Positions 23,501 through 30,044 of a DNA stretch of 64,000 nt are shown piece by piece. The position numbers and the translations under genes are program-made. The DNA lies in the NCBI GenBank assembly GCA_030762935.1, contig CM060883.1, forward strand, positions 33,627,501 to 33,691,500, written 5' to 3'. The stretch's first letter is position 1, and every line of letters begins with the position of its first letter. Origin of the DNA: Hymenopus coronatus. Lineage: Eukaryota; Arthropoda; Insecta; Mantodea; Hymenopodidae. The notes under the pieces are model-generated. The model searched no databases. It was not told where the DNA came from and saw only the letters and a program-made list of their open reading frames with translations.

Positions 23501-24184
23501 TCGCGCATACTCACAGGTTAAAGATTAAAAATGAAAGGCATGGTGAAACTGGGAATTGAACCCGGGACATCCAAGTGAGAAATCAGCTTGCTGACCACTC
23601 AAACACGGAGGCAGCCTAACAAGAATTTTATATAAGCACTAATGATGTGATATGTAAATTCTGTAACACAAGAATGGAATGGAAGAGGTATGGTGCATGT
23701 GAAACTCGTATAAAACTACAGGGCTCTTTGTTAAAAGAACTGTATGACATTGTTGAACAGCTAAGCCATGGTGTTAACGGTAACAAAATAGATGTTCTAG
23801 CAGCGCTCTTGGCAATGAAAGCAAAGGTGAGTCTCACCACATTTAGGTAATGCAAAAGTATCTTCTATGTCTTTGGCTACCGATATCAAATGCTAACAGC
23901 TATTGTTATTCTTTTTTTATTTACAGCAAAATTTGTAATGTAGCTATTTCTGCAACAGTTTATCATAATTATAATGAAGTAGATGAAAAAATCAACTTTC
24001 ACAAGTATAATTTATAAACCCACTAATAAATTATAACAATTTTATACATTAATAATTTGAAGTGACTTACATTAGTGTTATTTGACACAAAAAATTCAGC
24101 GCAACCCTCTATCCAACCTGGAACTGCATGGAGAAATTTGCGGGAAAAGAATTCCTTTATTATTTGTATCTCTTGATCATACAT
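643..24184 (-). CDS. RMI1: RMI1, RecQ-mediated genome instability protein 1 (8 coding exons)
   Basis: RMI1 is the OB-fold scaffold of the BLM-topoisomerase III alpha-RMI dissolvasome, which resolves double Holliday junctions in the nucleus. Joining eight minus-strand exons (24184-24071, 20873-20736, 17739-17515, 13094-12961, 10747-10261, 6711-5935, 2873-2778, 819-643) gives 2148 nt, an unbroken 715-residue frame with stop. All junctions are GT/AG. Order: N-terminal helical segment (about 1-85, with VPGWIEGC and FEQWKLADLR), OB-fold 1 (about 90-205, with SRMIQIRISDG, CPGTK, GPVECRRGMLLLEEHNL, MGGEVDSL), repeat-rich linker (233-361), acidic/Ser-rich linker (367-560), OB-fold 2 (566-715). The family is typically about 600-650 residues in vertebrates; the excess is in the linker. 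The start is the first ATG of exon 1; a preceding in-frame stop depends on the proposed non-coding exon. Identification rests on remembered family motifs and is strong; exact splice choice is inferred. Confidence 0.93.
899..945. repeat. (AAAT)n / A-rich microsatellite
   Basis: A-run followed by AAAT and AAAAT units, just upstream of the last RMI1 exon in the intron. Confidence 0.8.
949..2080 (-). mobile_element. SINE S1 copy split by a LINE insertion
   Basis: tRNA-derived SINE on the minus strand. The head (2078 to about 2005) starts GCCCTCCATGGTGTAATGG, has a B box GGTTCAAACC and pairs its ends like an acceptor stem (GCCCTC/GAGGGC). The body runs to 1831; the last bases (GGCGTGTTATTTATGGACGC on the plus strand) are displaced to 949-988 by the LINE at 989-1830. 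Compare the intact copy at 39818-40095. Confidence 0.85.
989..1830 (+). mobile_element. 5'-truncated jockey-like LINE, 3' end, frameshifted
   Basis: Two open stretches (1033-1227 and 1242-1640) carry the reverse-transcriptase thumb and connection pattern of insect non-LTR elements: TKFLGIHFEPGLGWRSHI, then HSHLTYGILFWG and LLLQKKAIRI. They are offset by a single-base frameshift near 1222-1227. A 3' UTR follows with AATAAA at 1811-1816 and a short TATC-repeat tail ending at 1830. The catalytic part is absent. It interrupts a SINE S1 copy, so it inserted later. Clade assignment by motif style only. Confidence 0.8.
2173..2520 (+). repeat. Family M, 3'-truncated old copy
   Basis: Degenerate hairpin end (2173-2220), then the 'ATTGCATTCCA-CC-AAAAAT', GT-rich and 'AACACCAAACTTGATATTTAAGTT' blocks in family order. 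Right part lost. Confidence 0.7.
2778..2873 (-). CDS. RMI1: RMI1 coding exon 7 (OB-fold 2 middle)
   Basis: Codes 32 residues (626-657), phase 0 at both ends; acceptor ATTTAG, donor GTTAGT. VMEKLLNLP...LLKWKP fits the helical insertion of the C-terminal OB-fold. Recognised mainly because it bridges exons 6 and 8 exactly in frame. Confidence 0.8.
2918..3790 (+). repeat. Family M, full-length diverged copy
   Basis: Runs from a degenerate hairpin end with GTAGAGAAGATATTG to AGAGAAAGTCATGTGCATGGAACACATCA then a T-run: both ends and all internal blocks present, about 870 bp. Lies between RMI1 exons 6 and 7. Confidence 0.85.
4255..4690 (-). pseudogene. Tigger/pogo-like transposase, N-terminal DNA-binding region (relic)
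   Basis: Minus-strand reading gives SYTAKLKLKVVNF, then (after a frameshift) ERENGVKYAGREFGIEPKLI and NWR, the first helix-turn-helix of Tigger-type transposases. PKINQELLDYVMGLRN ... IIHEML, a stop, then ISHAEFKASQGRVTCFMWRK and GLNLRKWTTLAQRLP match the second (CENP-B type) helix-turn-helix. The DDE domain is missing. At least one frameshift and one stop make it dead. It lies in the RMI1 intron between exons 7 and 6. Confidence 0.75.
4765..5004 (-). mobile_element. SINE S4
   Basis: tRNA-like head on the minus strand at the right end (GGTCGTGAGTTCGAATC, a B-box form; conserved 'GTGTGATGGTAGCATGT' A-box side), body containing GGGTTTTCCCTTATCCTGA, tail 'CCAACCAGGTTAAAGGACG' and a T/A-run at 4757-4766. 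Related copies at 37398, 37935 and 49310. Confidence 0.8.
5163..5420. repeat. Possible hAT-type MITE end (CAAGGGATGTCCAAACTTTTT)
   Basis: The string GGGATGTCCAAACTTTTT near 5170 resembles terminal repeats of hAT transposons (CAGGGGTGTCCAAACTTTT type). I did not find its inverted partner, so only one end is suggested. The long minus-strand open frame here (5145-5414) has no recognised domain. Confidence 0.3.
5640..5830 (+). mobile_element. tRNA-like SINE fragment
   Basis: tRNA-like piece with AATGCGTAACGCAGGAAGC and a B-box-like GAGTTCAATTCCTG (5701-5714), then a tail without similarity to the other families here. Low-copy in this window. Confidence 0.45.
5935..6711 (-). CDS. RMI1: RMI1 coding exon 6 (acidic linker and start of OB-fold 2)
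   Basis: Codes 259 residues (367-625), phase 0 at both ends; acceptor TTTGCAG, donor GTAAGT. Holds an acidic patch (LLNDEEMLGEDMLAHLSALE) like the 'SDEELLASLDE' segment of vertebrate RMI1, a PIP-like QKKITNYI (475-482), and SPFVYLNQIK ... AKVFILTLISELELKGDEWVL, the beginning of OB-fold 2. Confidence 0.93.
6968..7520 (-). mobile_element. 5'-truncated LINE 3' end with (ATT)n tail
   Basis: A 159-codon minus-strand frame (7510-7031) has the non-LTR RT C-terminal pattern: YGIIAWGAFSKRLQILKLQK, RLVKI, then SILPLPCLYTLESVSFIQ. It ends ...LPLTINEYFNQKL, followed by a short UTR and an (ATT)n tail (6968-6990) on the minus strand. Unlike the element at 989-1830 in sequence, so a second LINE family. In the intron between RMI1 exons 6 and 5. 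No catalytic part remains. Confidence 0.8.
7521..8160. other. Intronic DNA, no feature seen
   Basis: AT-rich sequence with an A-run (7686-7701) and a T-run (8038-8049). No coding or repeat signal that I can place. Confidence 0.5.
8185..8440 (+). mobile_element. SINE S2, diverged copy
   Basis: B-box remnant GTTTGATTCCC, then AACTGGGCTGGAGAATTTTTCTTTAA, AAGTCTATAA and GTGAATGAAAGTGT, following the order of the intact S2 copy at 40248-40508 up to 'ACCTACAG...ACGAGTAG'. Confidence 0.6.
8484..8870 (+). repeat. Family M, internally deleted copy
   Basis: Left blocks (GTAGAGAAGGCATTG, GT microsatellite 8608-8672, 'GGTATTTAAGTTTGGTATCTTC') join directly to the right end (TTTAACAATAATGTGTTACAG ... 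GTAGAGAAAGTCATGTGAATGG). About 450 bp of the middle is missing. Confidence 0.85.
8950..9785 (-). repeat. Family M copy, inverted
   Basis: Begins AAAAAATCTTATGTGTTGCATTCACATG and runs through all blocks to TTCCTCTACACACTAAGTACATAG. Opposite orientation to the copy 80 bp to its left. Confidence 0.85.
9786..10255. other. Intronic DNA, no feature seen
   Basis: Ordinary intron sequence before RMI1 exon 5; no repeat family assigned. Confidence 0.5.
10261..10747 (-). CDS. RMI1: RMI1 coding exon 5 (tandem-repeat linker)
   Basis: 487 nt: one base completing codon 204, then 162 codons (205-366). Acceptor TTTCCAG, donor GTAAGT. An Asn/Pro-rich start is followed by about eleven degenerate 12-residue repeats of the form x-x-Q-Q-(V/I/G)-P/S-x-x-(N/S)-T-x-R. 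The frame is open and joins in phase on both sides, so the repeat is coding. No known domain. Confidence 0.88.
10860..11727 (-). repeat. Family M copy, inverted, near full length
   Basis: From AAAAATCTGACATGTTCCATTCACATG to CACTATGTACATAGTACATGTAGAGAAGG. Internal (AC)n at 11549-11582. Lies between RMI1 exons 5 and 4. Confidence 0.9.
11836..11910 (+). repeat. Tigger-like terminal repeat fragment
   Basis: CCCCCACCACTGAATCTTTG, CACTTGAACAG and GTTAAGTTGGTACAC match the right terminal repeat of the element at 16350-17240. One end of a second, otherwise lost copy. Confidence 0.65.
11911..12955. other. Intronic DNA, little recognisable
   Basis: A 60-codon frame at 11941-12123 has no recognised domain. 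At 12600-12680 a weak family M right end may be present (TATCAAATTTTTTAATGGAA ... GGAAGAGAAAG). Confidence 0.4.
12961..13094 (-). CDS. RMI1: RMI1 coding exon 4 (OB-fold 1, second half)
   Basis: Codes residues 160-203 plus two bases of codon 204; acceptor TTTTCCAG, donor GTAAGA. GPVECRRGMLLLEEHNL and MGGEVDSL match the family's GNISFRLGVLLL / GGEVDAL block. The split codon is completed by the first base of exon 5. Confidence 0.93.
13095..13720. other. Intronic DNA, no feature seen
   Basis: Overlapping short open frames on both strands around 13359-13704 carry no recognisable motif. Confidence 0.5.
13722..14602 (-). repeat. Family M copy, inverted, near full length
   Basis: Starts AAAAATCTGATGTATTCCATTTACATG and ends CAATACCTTCTCTATACACG ... 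CAGAAAGTAAAAA. (AC)n/AGAC microsatellite at 14413-14449. Confidence 0.9.
14603..15380. other. Intronic DNA, no feature seen
   Basis: Short open frames (one at 14543-14809 minus) lack recognisable motifs. Confidence 0.45.
15440..15800 (+). promoter_or_regulatory. Promoter-like segment with short ORF start and splice donor
   Basis: Inside the RMI1 intron, on the opposite strand. CAACCAATCAGG (15507) and an inverted CCAAT (GATTGG, 15532) are followed by a CpG-containing stretch, then an ATG (about 15767) with eight codons ending AACTTG|GTAAGC, a good splice donor. Could be the 5' end of another transcript or of a transposon; no protein is identifiable. Confidence 0.3.
16345..17241 (-). mobile_element. 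Internally deleted Tigger/pogo-like transposon with terminal inverted repeats
   Basis: Left end (16353) CCCCGTCACTGAATCCTTGC and right end, read on the minus strand from 17237, CCCCCGCCGCTGAATCCTTG form terminal inverted repeats of about 30 bp that continue ACTTGACAGTT. Both ends abut TA. Inside, the minus strand (16955-16690) encodes a Tigger-type transposase tail: SFTIVEMDRLLQEAVTRVDA, a stop, then CEPLMICLSDSDDASENDDD. The N-terminal and DDE regions are missing; the right 280 bp looks like 5' regulatory DNA with a CCAAT box (GATTGG, 17134). Non-autonomous and dead. Confidence 0.75.
17515..17739 (-). CDS. RMI1: RMI1 coding exon 3 (OB-fold 1, first half)
   Basis: Codes 75 residues (85-159), phase 0 at both ends; acceptor GGTTACAG, donor GTTAGT. 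SYAQLRKIR, SWEPRQSRMIQIRISDG and FCPGTK are diagnostic of the RMI1 OB-fold 1 entry strands. Confidence 0.94.
17893..18737 (-). repeat. Family M copy, inverted, near full length
   Basis: AAAAATCTGATTCACATGAC to CATTATGTACATAGTACGTA. Begins 150 bp upstream of RMI1 exon 3. Confidence 0.9.
19195..20110 (-). mobile_element. RTE-like LINE fragment (reverse transcriptase), degenerate
   Basis: Minus strand, in order: a weak motif-B region around 20000-20060, GYVNDIVLVADSEENLQRLL (19903-19844; the YxDD box reads YVND), EKTKTVVISKESVRCKLQIE, EFQYLGGDISG, then after stops NKYLSIERKIKIYNIMVRSF, LTYRAKTQ. This is the order of RTE-type insect LINEs. The catalytic aspartate is replaced by Asn and many stops follow, so it is dead. 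It lies in the RMI1 intron between exons 3 and 2. Confidence 0.8.
20584..20650. repeat. (GAA)n / (GAAA)n microsatellite
   Basis: About 15 AAG/GAA units then GAAA units, 86 bp downstream of RMI1 exon 2 in its intron. Confidence 0.95.
20736..20873 (-). CDS. RMI1: RMI1 coding exon 2
   Basis: Codes 46 residues (39-84), phase 0 at both ends; acceptor CTTTCAG, donor GTAAAC. Contains FEQWKLADLREM and ILQGKYAIQ, matching the conserved end of the RMI1 N-terminal domain (family pattern 'EQWLLTDLR ... YALQ'). Confidence 0.92.
21034..21655 (-). repeat. Family M copy, inverted, hairpin end lost
   Basis: Starts AAAAAATCTGATGTTCCATT; stops abruptly after GAAAATCTTCGTGTC where unrelated T/A-rich DNA begins. 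Confidence 0.88.
21803..22650 (-). repeat. Family M copy, inverted, full length
   Basis: AAAAAATCTGATGTGTTCC to TGTGTAGAGAAAGTAAAAA. Its CA microsatellite is nearly absent (22495-22506), so the repeat tract varies between copies. Confidence 0.92.
22740..23000 (+). pseudogene. mariner-like transposase N-terminus (relic)
   Basis: From ATGGCAGAC at about 22745 the frame reads MADKNVLY, a stop, HTVIEFLAKEGKLL. After a frameshift, CVRRWMKHFKDWKMNIQDEP and CNGHP, the end of the paired-type DNA-binding domain of mariner/SETMAR transposases (family: TVRRWVRRFKDG...DKPRSGRP). Then it decays (CNKERVTRSLELSAL). Dead; no DDD domain visible. Confidence 0.65.
23490..23625 (-). mobile_element. SINE tRNA-like head, related to S2
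   Basis: Minus strand: GCCTCCGTGTTTGAGTGGTC (A-box side) and CCCGGGTTCAATTCCC (B box), about 75 bp, like the head of S2 at 48818-49052. No recognisable body. Confidence 0.6.
24071..24184 (-). CDS. RMI1: RMI1 coding exon 1
   Basis: Codes residues 1-38 (starts MYDQEIQIIKEFF, includes VPGWIEGCAEFF). The exon itself appears to begin at 24195 after acceptor CTTTGCAG, leaving 11 nt of 5' UTR. Donor GTAAGT follows the AAT codon. The distance from Met to VPGWIEGC is close to that in vertebrate RMI1, which supports this ATG. Confidence 0.88.
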
Positions 24185-24897
24185 ACTGTTGCTACCTGCA
24201 AAGTAAAAAGACAACAATATGCTTATTCTGTTCCTATTAAATGATGCTATGCAGAAGGAAGAAAAATGAAAAGGGAAAGTTAAAGAAAGAGAAAAAAACA
24301 GATAAAACTGTCCTATGAGAGCTCCAGTTTTGATGATCATTGGTTAATATATAAAAAAAAAAAGTGCTGAATTAGAAAGTTTTAACAATTTTTCTGTAGT
24401 ATATACTAGTTTTATGCATTTCGATCTTTCATTATATTGATTTTAATTACTATTGTGATTATCAATATATGTTTACTGCAAAACATGAATTATAATTTAA
24501 TGCATATTATGAATATTCACGGCATGCACATGCAGGTGTATATACAGAGTGACAGGCGAATAATTGCAAGTATTTGTATCAGCCTTTGAGGATGATGTGA
24601 TGATCCACTATTTGAAGTTTCTTTTGCTATTTTCTAAAGTTATGTTCATGAAGAAAATTTCACAATGTTTTTAAGTCAGTTATTCCCTATCTCAGACGTT
24701 TGGTTGTTTACATAACAGTTGACCTTCCCCTGCTCGACTATAGGTGATGTGATGAATGTAAACACATTAGACCCTGACACTTGTGCTTCATTTATAACAA
24801 TGCTATTGGTAAGCAGAAAAAAATTATATACGTTTATGTGTTATATGCATTGTTCTCTACTAAATATCCAATTAATTGTACTTATTCACCTCCCACC

Positions 24898-24965
<68 letters not shown>
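24898..24965. repeat. (TA)n microsatellite
   Basis: About 33 TA units. The open frames running through it (Tyr-Ile repeats) are artefacts. Confidence 0.97.
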
Positions 24966-24967
<2 letters not shown>

Positions 24968-24974
24968 GTTTTTT

Positions 24975-25035
24975 TGGATGTAAAAATCTTTTATGGCTAC
25001 CTTTGGAAGGGAAGTAAAGCTTTTGGTACTGTATA
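24975..25035 (+). mobile_element. SINE S1 internal fragment
   Basis: GATGTAAAAATCTTTTATGG and CTTTGGAAGGGAAGTAAAGC match the S1 body just after the tRNA head (compare 39890-39935). Confidence 0.7.
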
Positions 25036-25625
25036 ATGATTATTTACATGCTAAAGAACTTCATTCATGTCAGTCTAGTTGAACCAAAGAAAATGTTATT
25101 ACCTCCTTTGCATGTAAAATTAGGTATTATGGAACATTTCATGGAAATACTCAACAAGAATAGTATATATTTCACATACCTGAGGAGAAAATTTACAGAG
25201 ATGTCTGAAGCAAAGATAAAAGAGGGCATATTTGGACTTTAGATCAGACAGCTAATGAAGGACAGTACATTTTTGGATATGTGCTTTCAAAGCAGTAGTC
25301 AATAAGTTTCTTGGATATATAAAAGATCTGCAATATGAAGAAATTGTGAGAGCTATGTTAACAAAGCTACAAGCTCTCGAAGTAATTGAATTTAAAATCT
25401 CACTTCTTGTATTTTCGTTAGACTCGGATAGTTTGGGATCCCTCAGCGATAGACAAGGTGAAAGATTTCATTGAGAAATCAAGGAGATACCAGGGACAAT
25501 GAAACATTGGATGTTAGCAGACTACTGTTGGTACTTGAAACGGGAAGTTTTTCAACCAGGACATAAATGTAAATCAATGTAGTCATCCTTACGGGCAAGG
25601 AAAACGTATCTTCACATTTTATTTT
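25036..25625 (+). pseudogene. Relic of a widespread arthropod repeat-encoded protein (unnamed family)
   Basis: Pieces in several plus frames: LVEPKKMLLPPLHVKLGIME, FTYLRRKFTEMSEAKIKEGI, then SLGSLSDRQGERFH, EKSRRYQGQ and MLADYCWYLKRE. I recall this pattern (LPPLHIKLG ... GERFHQ ... YQG ... MADYCW) as a multi-copy uncharacterised protein in many arthropod genomes, probably transposon-borne; I do not know its function. Frameshifts and stops show it is dead. Confidence 0.55.
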
Positions 25626-25839
25626 ACAAATACTTAAGCATTTCTTATCATAAGAAATTTTATATTCTGTATTTATTTTATAACATTTTTTTTACATAAA
25701 AAATGCTATTTTTATTACATTATTTTGTGAATGGAGAAAACCTTTACTTGATAAGGAAAAACTGAAATCACCAATCAATTCAGCACAATGAAATTAGATA
25801 ATAGGAAGTTTAATCAATTTTTAATCTTTAAAAATTTGT

Positions 25840-26625
25840 ATATGTGTAAAATACACAGCATTATAGTGTAATTTAAATTACTTTAGATTTTTTTTATAGT
25901 ATTTAATGCCCACTTTTACTACTTATGGCACTGCAGGTGATGACACTGATGATACATGGAATGAAGATGGAGCACTGGTGGAATGTGATGGCAGAGTAAA
26001 CTGCAGAACTCGGGGAAAACCCACCCCTGTGCCACTTTTCCACCACAAATCAATCCAGCAGTTGCTTGGGATCAAACCTGGGCCATTTTGGTGGGAGGCG
26101 AGTAGTCTAACGCATGATTAGTTTAGAATTATGACAGTTCAGAAGGCAACTGGTGGTTTCTACGGCTATGGCAGTGACAGCCATCACCACACTACTGCAA
26201 CCAATTAGAGAGACACATCCTCCTTTACCACTTAATTGTAATTACTCAAATATTTTTAAGTTGGGTTTGTAACACTTACGTACACTTTTTCCAGACCGGT
26301 TTCGAAGCCATGTGGGCATCATTGTCAAAGGTTTCCAACCGAATTTCCATAGGAAACCATCGACAATGATGCCCACATGACTTTCAAACTGGTCTGGAAA
26401 AATTATGCATAAGTGATACTTAAGTGTTACAAACCCAACTCAGAAATATTCTATTTATACGTATCACTGTTCCAAAACACCCTTTCATTAAAACTGTTCT
26501 GAAATTAATTGCATTAAAATGGTGAGGCACAGTCATCAGTTTCCATAGAAACCAACCCTCCCTTTGCCTTAAAACTGAACTGCCACGATTCTAAAGTAAT
26601 TTAAATTCCACTGTAACTAAGCAGC
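25840..26625. repeat. Foldback element (long inverted repeat, about 260-bp arms)
   Basis: Left arm (about 25865-25888 plus 26123-26333) and right arm (about 26350-26610) are inverted copies: TTTAGAATTATGACAGTTCAG against its complement near 26590, CCAGACCGGTTTCGAAGCC against GACTTTCAAACTGGTCTGG, and GTGGGCATCATTGTC against GACAATGATGCCCAC. The loop is only about 16 bp. A SINE S5 (25893-26122) splits the left arm. Confidence 0.82.
25893..26122 (-). mobile_element. SINE S5 inserted in the foldback element
   Basis: tRNA-like head on the minus strand at the right (GTTAGACTACTCGCCTCCC, B box GGTTTGATCCC), body with GGGTTTTCCCCGAG, left end at a T-run. TTTAGA occurs on both sides and could be the target duplication. 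Confidence 0.75.
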
Positions 26626-28380
26626 AGAATTTAAATTAGTATGTGGATTTAGAGATACCCTTTGATGTTAGTTGCCTCCTGGTAAAAGAATTGTTCATGC
26701 ATTTAAATTAAATCAACTCTACTTTATGAATCAGAGTACTTATGCAAACTGCACAACATTCCTCGGAACCTGGCTGAAGAGGGAGCCAGATAGGCAATAT
26801 ATCACTGGACAAAGGTCACAGCACAATGCCTGCCCTTCCTGCTGCTTCGTTCAGCCTTGATGATAGTCTGCTATTAATTTTGAACTATATTGTGTACTGC
26901 AGGCAGACCACTGTTAGGACCTGAATGACTGGCAGTTCTTTGGTTCACATCCAAGATGGAGCAGTCTGCTATAGGTTGTCCTGCTGTTTAGTAACTCAGT
27001 TGCCTAGTAATGTGCCAACATTTAAAATAGATATTATCAATATTCTGGAAGAACTTATCAAATGAAGTGATTACCCATTTAAAATATGCCCAGTCGAATT
27101 TAATATTTTTCTAGTTTAATGTGCAAATAAAGCATTCTTAATAATTTTTAAATAAATTTTACTTGCTTATACTTGTAAAGAAACAATTTCACTCTCTATT
27201 TACTACCATAACTGCAGCATAAAAAATTAAAGTTTTGTAATCCTGGGATTATGATGAACTTTGCTTAACTTGACAGGATGTAAAGTGAAGTTAAGAAATG
27301 TTGCTACACTTAAGACCTATTAGGATGCACTTTAACTTAACATTACAGGAATTACTCTTTATTGTTAGTTTTTATTACTTCATGCTTCATAGGAAGGAAA
27401 AGTTTGACAATGCCAAACTCTTAAGTTACGTCATATTAAGTTAAGTCTATCTTAAACAGCTTAGTTTAATACAATGTGTCAGACTTTCACACTACATTGC
27501 ATCATGTCAAAGTCACACTGCATTAAGATCACCATAATTATGTCATTCACCAGATAGCTAAAAGTGTTGACATGAATAAGTTGAATTTGCTTGTTTCCTG
27601 CATAGATATAGAAAGGGGAGAAGGAAAAGTTAAAGGACAAAGGGAGCAGAAATAAAACAAAATACTCTTGTCTCAAAACCAAAATACACTAATGGAAATC
27701 AGGGTTGCTAACAGGTATACATACTATGAAATTTAAAGGGTAATTTTCTCATTAACTACCACCAAACACACAGCCTTAAAAAAATCTACATTTCTTTTGT
27801 GGCATAACCCAATCTCTCAGATTTACTCGCACAGCTATGGTGTCAGTCTGCCATAATTCTGTCCCTGAATTCTTAACATTCATCTCAAAGCATCTGGGTT
27901 AATAATCATTTACTTACATTTTATCATTTTCACATTGTGGAGGGCCAGTCGGATTTTATTTAATGTGACTGGTCTAATTTTTCTCAGTCAAGTTAAAGCA
28001 TGCTAAGTGTAATCACATTCACGGAAAGAAGCGAAAATGAAATGCAAATTCTTCACTAACCAACAAATGTGAAAACACAGAGGAGCAGAGAATGTGTACC
28101 ATAACTTTCCATAACTACTCTTGTTCTTCACCAAGGATAAAGCAACACACACATTCTGCTGGTATTTGTTCTAAATTATATATACTTTGAGTATTTTTGC
28201 TACGTGCTTTGGTTTAATGTCCATCTTACACAAAAATGCGAAGAAAATCAATATTCAATGCAACTGGTTTGAAAGTAGTTTAACACTGCAGACAAAATCA
28301 TGATCTATTCATAAGTTATTGAGAAAAGCATTAAAGTTTAGCTATTAAAACAATCAAGATTCAGTAGATTAAAGAAAACA
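26626..28380. other. Intronic or upstream DNA, no feature seen
   Basis: AT-rich; no coding motif or family repeat recognised. Small open frames at 26672-26860 and 27479-27682 look random. Confidence 0.45.
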
Positions 28381-28740
28381 AACATATTGCCAATAAATAA
28401 TACAATACATCGAATGACCAATGTAAACAGTTTGTTTCCACCGAACCTAACCTCACTCCGTATTATTACATACACTGAACGTATAGATCAACATGACGCT
28501 GTTAAGATTGCGTGTTTATATTTAAGTGACAGACAAACAATACACAGTCATATATTTAAAAATTGCAGTACTAAACTGTGCTCTTGTAAACGCAATCTCA
28601 AAAGTGAAACATTTACCCTTACAGCTGACAGAACTTACCAACATATACTGAGATCACTCACCTCTCAATTTCTATATAGTAAGGCATGTAATTTCTGCGT
28701 TCTCAAAGAACAGCATTCGAAATCAGTTCTTGATATTTAC

Positions 28741-28900
28741 CTTCACCATTTAATTAAAAGCATAAAAATGAAAACATGCATTCTGCAATGTTGACATGGT
28801 TAACAGTCCCGCCAAACAGGTGGGCCAACAGCACAGTTTTCCAATAGATTTGGCACAAACTTCAACGACGGTGAATACGACGTCGATGTCGACGACAATG
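28741..28900 (-). promoter_or_regulatory. Candidate RMI1 promoter / non-coding first exon with E2F site
   Basis: The minus strand reads TTTGGCGGGA at 28816-28807, a perfect E2F-type site, in a locally CpG-rich stretch (28855-28900) within AT-rich DNA. Just downstream, AAG|GTAAATAT at 28741/28740 could be the donor of a non-coding exon spliced to the acceptor at 24196; an in-frame TAA would then precede the RMI1 ATG. The site and donor are seen; their assignment to RMI1 is inference. Confidence 0.4.
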
Positions 28901-29132
28901 ACGATAATAATTTTTGATGTGTATATTTGAGGGTGATCAACTACTAGGTCATTAGTAACCTAAAATAATCACCAAACAATAACCAAATGTTGCTAAGATA
29001 CACTATCTTCACCCTAAAGATTAACTCTAACATCAAAGGCCCCAAACATGATCTTGGTTAGGGTCAGACCAGAGAACCATCAGAACTACGTATGTTCGGC
29101 ATCTACAATCTTGTAAAAATCTGATTATTAGT

Positions 29133-29499
29133 ATACAATGGTTCCACCACTTGGCATTACTTCTACACGCGGGTAGTTTTGTCATTTCGTCATTAGAGCC
29201 GCATTGTAATTACTTACTGGTCTGTTATAAACATTTAGGGCCCTAAGCTGCAAAGCGTAGCCCAACGTGGAGGGCCCTAAGCCGCAATGCGTAGCCGAGG
29301 GATATTTTTTATAAGTTGAGGAGTGTAGCAGTTGCGGCCGAAGGCGACAGGGTGTAGACGAATCTGTGAAGCTAAAACCCCAATGTTCCCAAGAAGAAGT
29401 CAAAATTTTGGCAATCTGGCAACTTTCACATCTGAACAACTTAGCGCGTGTGTGCGTGCCGCGCGCATATCAGTATATGGGTGGTGGAACCGTCGTATA
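29133..29499. mobile_element. MITE candidate with 19-bp terminal inverted repeats
   Basis: Both ends read TATACRAYGGTTCCACCAC inward (left from 29133, right from 29499), 17 of 19 positions identical, 367 bp apart. The interior is more CpG-rich than its surroundings and holds a two-copy tandem repeat near 29238-29305 (GGGCCCTAAGC-GCAA-GCGTAGCC). Flanking TA would suit a TA-targeting element. Transposon superfamily unknown. Confidence 0.6.
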
Positions 29500-29544
29500 G
29501 CTTTACCAAAATCTGTTCCACTACCTTGTTTTTTTTGTTTGTTT

Positions 29545-29780
29545 TTTGTTTTGGTAGTGTTTAACGCCCGCTTTAACTACTTATGGCACCGCAGGCATGA
29601 TTATACATGAATGATGATGGAGCTCCGGTGGAATGCGATGGCGGGGGAAACCGGAGTAACCGGAGAAAACCCGCCCAGCGCCGCTTTGTCCACCACAAAT
29701 CTCACATGCGGTCGCTTGGGATCGAACCCCGGCCGTCTAGGTGAGAGGCGAGTGGTCTAAACGCGCGGCCCGCCCACTTC
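29545..29780 (-). mobile_element. SINE S5
   Basis: Minus-strand head (TTTAGACCACTCGCCTC, B box GGTTCGATCCC), body with GGCGGGTTTTCTCCGG and two TCCGGTT units, tail at 'GCGGGCGTTAAACACTA' next to a T-rich run (29525-29555). Confidence 0.85.
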
Positions 29781-30044
29781 CTTGTGAATACATTTACATG
29801 CTCATGTGTTTTCTAATAAAAATTCAAGAATACTTTGGATAAAATGCAAATCTACATAATATATAAATATTAGGCAAAGAATGGATTTACACACACCAAG
29901 TCTAGCTTAACTTGTTACCAGTATACCACGAATGTGTCAAAATATTCAATGCCCTTCCAAATGACTTAAAATCATTATCTTCTTATCTTCGGGAACCTAT
30001 TATCTTCGAGAAAAATAGAAAGGTACAAGTCTGCTCTTAAAAAC

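Noticed and set aside
24719..25036. 105-codon plus frame with a Tyr-Ile repeat
   Set aside because: It reads through the (TA)n microsatellite; no start context, no homology, flanked by SINE and relic DNA.
28387..28794. 135-codon plus frame upstream of RMI1
   Set aside because: The longest unexplained frame, but AT-rich with no domain I recognise, and it overlaps the candidate RMI1 first exon on the other strand. Length is near what chance allows in this window.
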